NCBI RefSeq assembly: GCF_036323735.1 | Contig: NC_086024.1 | Location: forward strand, 70,672,924-70,736,923 | Length of the DNA stretch: 64,000 bases | Direction of reading: 5' to 3' | From: Rattus norvegicus | Taxonomy: Eukaryota > Chordata > Mammalia > Rodentia > Muridae | Shown: in pieces, positions 58,677 to 64,000 of the stretch | Numbering within the stretch: position 1 is the stretch's first letter | Layout: each line of letters opens with the position of its first letter | The notes under the pieces: generated by a model | Databases searched by the model: none | What the model was told of the DNA's origin: nothing | The model's input: the letters and a program-made list of their open reading frames with translations, nothing else | Made by a program: the position numbers and the translations under genes

Positions 58677-60735
58677 TTCCGGATAACAAACTATTCAGTC
58701 TTGACAAGAAACATAAAACACATACTTGGACAAAGTACTTTCACCTTTTACCAAAATAATATGGTGAGTAAATAGGGATGCAATAGCAGCTAGCAAGATT
58801 GAAGTAAATATTAAGTTTTCTAAATAAAGATAATTATCTCTATATAAATCGTCAATTATGGTAAGTTTATTATTATGGGTGAGGCTTGTAATGTGAAACA
58901 ATCACTGTTTGCTAGGTTCCAACTATGGTGTCTGTCTCAGGAGTTAGTAGCATGACACCTTCAATATGGTTTATCTTGGTTATGAACAATGACATTACAG
59001 ATAACTAAACTAAATTTTGCAGATCCAGGATCTGAGTACTCAAAAAACACTTTTCTGTGTTCTTTCAAGAAGCATTAGTCTCTCCATTTTACTAAAACCT
59101 AAAATATCAAGATGATAATTGGGAAATATTCCACTTCTAGTAAGTGAACAAAGAGTGATAAGATGTTATCTATTACCATTGTATTGTAAAACATGCAGCT
59201 AAATGGCATTTTCCATCTGGTTCCTATTATCTTATCTCTCAAATCACAGAAAGCATTGTGAAGAATTTCTAATGCTTTTATCAAGGTTGAAAGATTGTGG
59301 AACATGAGATGATAAATAGAAGTAATATAAATTTAAATTAATGATTTTTCAAATGAAAATAGAAATTTATTCAAAAATTTCCTATAGATAAGAAATTTAA
59401 TTTATTTGACTATTAAATCAATCTCTGATGGAAAATGTAATGTATTCTTCTTTAAACCAATCGTTTAAAATGAAAAGGATGCAGCTTGTCTGGAGGCAGT
59501 GGGTTATTTTTAATTATGTTTTGAATGCAATTGCTAAGTAAGTCTACATATTATTACCAGAGAAATAATATTTTTTATATTTTCACTGACGCAACAACCA
59601 CCAGGATGCTGGACAAAACAATACTGAGCCATCAGTGCTCTGGAATCACTGCAAAAGCTATACAAAGAACTTTGTCCCTAGATAGTAATTCCTAGACCCA
59701 ATTTTGTGTTGTTTCAAATGTGAAGAGACATTTATATCTTACTCTTACCAAATCTGATGCAGTAAAAGTATAGATGATGCCCAGTGAGATGCAACATCAC
59801 TTAGAGTTAAAAATTCATAGAGAAGAATGAAACAGATAGCTGTGATTTCTCTGTGAAATGCATTTGTGTAACCATCCAAGTGGAGAAATAGATGTTTTAT
59901 GAGAAGCATCAAAGTTGCCATTCTCATTTTTAACCTTAGTAATTTAATCATAGACTGTGTGAATGTGTATATATAAGTTGAAATTTTGTTTCTGCAAGCA
60001 TTCTATGTCATATATTTTTGTGGATATAGCAGGTCAAATATCTCAGATATAACTGATGATTACTAGCTAATACAATATTAAAAGGGAATTAGCAGCAAAG
60101 GTGCCTTACAAATGACCTCATAGCAAAGCATGTCTAGTATAGAAAGCCACCACATACTTCTTCCAACTGAAACACAAGAATTTACAACACAGGTTACTGT
60201 ACTGTTGCTCTTAAAATGGTCTCTGAATATTAGAGTGCTTTTAATTATTATGTTTAAAGAAGCATCACTATTTAAAATATCAATTTCAATGCATTCTGAG
60301 CAAAAGGATGTCACAAAGAAAATCAAATACTAATCAAAATGTGAAGTGTTAACAATAAAAGCAAAGCTCTGTAAAATCAACTGATCTTGGTTTATACCAT
60401 GAGAACACTTAAAGTAATTATGATGAGATTGTATATCTTTAAAGTTTTATGTTATTTTTTATGTTTTACTCTAGGATCCTAAAGAATGCTTTCTTTAGGA
60501 ATATTGCTTTATTTGATTAACATATATATGAAAAAGCCCATTGGGCTAAACTTTAATTGGTTTTATCTACCCTAGTATTGTATATACATCCGAACCATAG
60601 AACCAAGAATGTGTAATAACTGTGATTATAGTGCAGTTTTCCAAGTGTATGCAATGTTTTAAAATATCAAGTTCTTTTAGGGGAGAGAGGAAAAGTTATA
60701 AAGTAATAGTTTTGCATGAATTTTATTGTAGTACC
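57000..60735. other. Long non-repetitive AT-rich stretch
   Basis: No gene or clear element apart from the (AT)n tract at 58627. All frames are short and without motifs. 59480-59700 is somewhat more complex and is mentioned as a possible conserved element. Confidence 0.55.
58627..58678. repeat. (AT)n tract followed by T-run
   Basis: About 20 AT dinucleotides, then 11 T. Self-complementary and expected to be length-variable. Confidence 0.97.
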
Positions 60736-60747
60736 CTCTTTTTAAAT

Positions 60748-60832
60748 ATTTTTTTTTCTGGTTGATGACTGAACCCAGAGCCTTGTGCTTGCTAGGCAAG
60801 CACTCTACCACTGAGCTAAATCCCCAACCTCC
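60748..60832 (-). mobile_element. ID SINE
   Basis: Antisense ID: a T-run (tail), 'gatgactgaacccagagcc' (B box region), 'ttgcttgctaggcaagc'-type core, and 'ctgagctaaatccccaacc' (A box and 5' end). Short direct repeats (CCTCTTTTTAAAT at 60735 and CCTCCTTTTAAAT at 60828) look like the target-site duplication. It abuts the A-tail of the neighbouring L1. Confidence 0.92.
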
Positions 60833-60840
60833 TTTTAAAT

Positions 60841-61605
60841 TTTTTATTGGATATATTTTATTGGAATATAATTCTCTTTCCCGGTTTCCCAGCCATAAGC
60901 CCCCTCTCCCATTCTCCTCCCCTTCCATAAGGGTTCACACTCATGCCCAACCACCACCCTCCTTTCTGCTTCCCCACCCCCATATTCCCCTATACTGTGG
61001 TATCCAGTTTTGGCAGGACCAAAGGCTTCTCCTCCCATGCCTGCCCAACAAGGCCATCCTATGTTACATATGCAGCTGGAGCAATGGGTCTTTCCATGTG
61101 TAGTCTTTGGGTAGTGGTTTAGTCCCTGGGAGCTCTTGTTGGTTGGTATTGTTGCCCTTATGGGGTTGCAAGCCTCTTCAGGCCTTCAATTCTTTCTCTA
61201 ATTCCTCCAATGGTGCCCTTTCTCAGTTCAATGGTTTGCTGCTAGCATTCATCTCTGTGTTTGTCATTCTCTGGCCAAGCCTTTCAGGAAACAGCTATTT
61301 GATGCTCCTGTCAGCATTCACTTCTTTGCTTCAACAATATTGTCTAGGTTTGGAGGCTATATATAGATGGGCTGGATCCCCAGGTGGAGCAGGCTCTCAA
61401 TGGCTGTAACTTCAATCCTTCCTCCAAACTTTGCCTCCAAATTGCCTCCTATAAATATTTTTGTTCCCCCTTTTAAGAAAGACTAGAGCATCAGCACTTT
61501 GGTTATTTTTCTTCTTGAACTTCACGTGGTCTGTCGGTTGCATATTGGGTAATTCAGACTTTGGGGCTAATATCCACTTATCCGTGAGTGCATCTCTCTT
61601 GATCA
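60841..61605 (-). mobile_element. L1 3' UTR, 5'-truncated
   Basis: Antisense L1 3' UTR: T-rich start, 'ctttcccggtttcccagcc', the C-rich block, 'tttggcaggaccaaaggctt', 'gtagtggtttagtccctggg', then 'ggggctaatatccacttatc' at the ORF2 stop and a break near 61605. No coding sequence remains. Confidence 0.92.
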
Positions 61606-61609
61606 GCAA

Positions 61610-62700
61610 GTAGTTTCTGTTTGAAGGTTCTTTACATCTTTTCTGTTGTAAATAACCATCCAGATTATCTTCACTGTCTCAGCATAGTCAGCATCAAGCC
61701 ACATGTACAACCATGACTGAACTCCTTTTCAATAGTACATTAAGAAAGTATAAGATAACTACAATTTTATTTGAAACCTTTCTTCCTGAAGGCTACCTAT
61801 ACATCCTCTTAGAAGTTGTATCCATTGGCTGAACTGATCGGCTCCTATACACTTCATTCCCATGAGTTCTCAGTCTGAGCCCATGACTCACTTGACAACT
61901 GTTGACAGAAGAGGCACTAAAAGAGGAGGCAACCTAGTTGTTATTATACTGTATCACGGAAATGAACTTTAGAAGTGCAACAAATGACCTATTTTTGGGG
62001 AGAATGCATGAGAAAATATATAGAAATCCCTTCCCCTGAAACAGTGAGTATATTCATACAGACCTGCACAGAAAGAACCCATGGTATTGATTCTAGTCGC
62101 TATTATTGATGGCAGTTAATACTTGATCCCTCCAAATAGAGGCACTTAATCAGAAAAATGAAGTCTAGTTTACATCTCTGACCATGAAGAAGTGAATAGC
62201 ATATAGTAATGAATTCTACATATGTAGGGATAAATTCTAAATACAAGTTACTAGATTTCAACTGGGTAACATGTATAGCTTTATAGAACATTTACACTAT
62301 AAAATGTCATTTTACCTCACAATTTATTATTGTGAGGATGCTATAAAAATATTAAAAGGTGTTAGAAGAAATCAATTATTTTTAGAAAACCAACTGATAT
62401 AATCAATTGAATTTAAAAATAAGATTTTATCTTATAACTACCATAATTTCTTCTGGTGGAAAATTTTTGAATGACTACCTAACCAGCCTTCCACATCAAG
62501 TAATACCAAGTCTCAGTTTACCAACATGAGACAGATTTTACAACACTTCAGAAAGTGGCCTTAACCATGGCCATGATGAATCCTGTTTATTTGTATTTAT
62601 ACTTGCTTCTAATGGGTCATCGTTAGAAGTGGATATGACAGGTCACACAGGAGCCTTATTTGATCCAAATTTGAAAACTCTTGGTTATATAGCCAGGTGT
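61610..62700. other. Unassigned AT-rich intergenic stretch
   Basis: No gene or repeat recognised. Confidence 0.5.
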
Positions 62701-62718
62701 TAAAAAAGAGTGAATACT

Positions 62719-63760
62719 CTTGGGCATATACCCACAAGATGCCCCAACATATAAAAAAGACACATGTTCCACTATGCTCATCGCAGCCTTATTTATAATA
62801 GCCAGAAGCTGAAAAGAACCCAGATGCCCTTCAACAGTGGAATGGATACAGAAAATGTGGTACATCTACACAATGGAATATTACTCAGCTATCAAAAACA
62901 ATGACTTTATGAAATTCGTAGGCAAATGGTTGGAACTGGAAAATATCATCCTAAGTGAGGAAACCCAATCACAGAAAAACACACATGGTATGCACTCATT
63001 GATAAGTGGCTATTAGCCCAAATGCTTGAATTACCCTAGATACCTAGAACAAATGAAACTCAAGACAGATGATCAAAATGTGAATGCTTCACTCCTTCTT
63101 TAAAAGGGGAATAAGAATACCCGTGGCAGGGAATAGAGAGACAAAGATTAAAACAGAGACAGAAGAAACACCCATTCAGAGCCTGCCCCACATGTGACCC
63201 ACACATATACAGCCATCCAATTAGACAAGATAGATGAAGCAAAGAAGTGCAGGCCGACAGGAGCCGGATTTAGATCGCTCCTGAGAGACACAGCCAGAAT
63301 ACAGCAAATACAGAGGCGAATGCCAGTAGCAAAGCACTGAACTGAGAATAGGACCCCCTTTGAAGGAATCAGAGAACGAACTGGAAGAGCTTGAAGGGGC
63401 TCGAGACCCCATATGTACAACAATGCCAAGCAACCAGAGCTTCCAGGGACTAAGCCACTAACTAAAGACTATACATGGACTGACCGTGGACTCTGAACTC
63501 ATAGGTAGCAATGAATATCCTAGTAAGAGCACCAGTGGAAGGGGAAGCCCTGGGTCCTGCTAAGACTGAACCCCCAGTGAACTAGAGTGTTGGATGGAGG
63601 GCTGCAATGGGGGGCGGATAGGGAGGGGAACACCCATAAAGAAGGGGAGGGGGAAGGATTAGGGGGATGTTTGCCCGGAAACCGGGAGAGGGAATAACAC
63701 TCGAAATGTATATAAGAAATATTCAAGTTAATAAAAAAAATAAAAAAATAAAAATAAAAA
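62719..63760 (+). mobile_element. 5'-truncated L1 with target-site duplication
   Basis: Sense L1 from 'cttgggcatatacccacaag' (ORF2 C-terminus) to a tail of AAAAT repeats. Target-site duplications lie at 62701-62718 (TAAAAAAGAGTGAATACT) and 63761-63778 (TAAAAAAGAGTTAATATT), 16 of 18 identical. The ORF2 end and 3' UTR closely resemble the full-length copy, so it belongs to the same or a near L1 subfamily. Confidence 0.95.
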
Positions 63761-63778
63761 TAAAAAAGAGTTAATATT

Positions 63779-64000
63779 GGAGATATGGTTTAACATGGAA
63801 TATGTCAGGTAATACTTGTCTCACTCTATTTGAAGACCTGTCATGGTGTGGTTTTCACCTGTGTTACAGTCTAGATTTTTTTTCCTGCCTGGAAGAGATC
63901 TTACATAGCCACCATCTTGTCGACTACACAGAAACATCTCAGCATATTCCAAGTTAATAGATATCCAAGAGTGTCAAATTCTATGATTCTATCAAGTAAG
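63779..64000. other. Unassigned terminal stretch
   Basis: No gene or repeat recognised. Confidence 0.5.

Overview
The window is rodent nuclear DNA, most likely rat (Rattus). The evidence is the repeat content: a full-length L1 whose 5' region carries a tandem repeat of about 608 bp (as in rat L1Rn), two tRNA-derived ID SINEs with target-site duplications, B2 and B1/B4 SINE remnants, older Lx-type L1 tails, and a decayed class II (betaretrovirus-like) endogenous retrovirus. Base composition is AT-rich and CpG-poor throughout, except in the L1 promoter at about 55.7-56.6 kb. I see no cellular protein-coding gene, no tRNA, rRNA or snRNA gene and no CRISPR array. The only substantial reading frames belong to retroelements.

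Layout. 1-3.75 kb: 5'-truncated L1 on the minus strand, running off the left edge. 3.75-30 kb: mostly unique AT-rich intergenic DNA with scattered old L1 tails, SINEs, simple repeats and a rodent medium-reiteration repeat family. It also holds an inverted (twin-primed) L1 at 13.4-14.7 kb. 30.3-39.5 kb: three 5'-truncated minus-strand L1 copies (30.3-32.1, 34.1-35.7, 36.8-39.5 kb). The first has a clear target-site duplication. 40.6-43.3 kb: a second twin-primed L1. 43.3-48.5 kb: ERV with recognisable gag capsid, dUTPase, protease, reverse transcriptase, RNase H and integrase, all broken. Its integrase is split twice, once by a trinucleotide microsatellite in the zinc-binding domain and once by a solo-LTR-like insertion in the catalytic core. 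48.5-49.7 kb: two head-to-tail plus-strand L1 3' ends. 50.0-56.6 kb: full-length minus-strand L1 with a perfect 14-bp target-site duplication, an intact 400-residue ORF1 and a destroyed ORF2. 56.7-64 kb: unique AT-rich DNA, an ID element abutting an L1 tail at 60.7-61.6 kb, and a plus-strand L1 tail with its target-site duplication at 62.7-63.8 kb.

Nothing here forms a working gene system. ORF1p is the only near-complete retroelement protein that could still be made; ORF2 of the same copy could not support retrotransposition in cis. The most informative signals are structural: two independent twin-priming inversions (one with a perfect hairpin at its strand switch), nested insertions inside the ERV, an internally duplicated ORF1 coiled coil, a 40-bp tandem array in the ERV tail, an exact 86-bp tandem duplication, and a few complex non-repetitive stretches that might be conserved regulatory DNA. 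I did not find a convincing previously undescribed biological system. Repeat family names come from memory of consensus patterns and were not searched.
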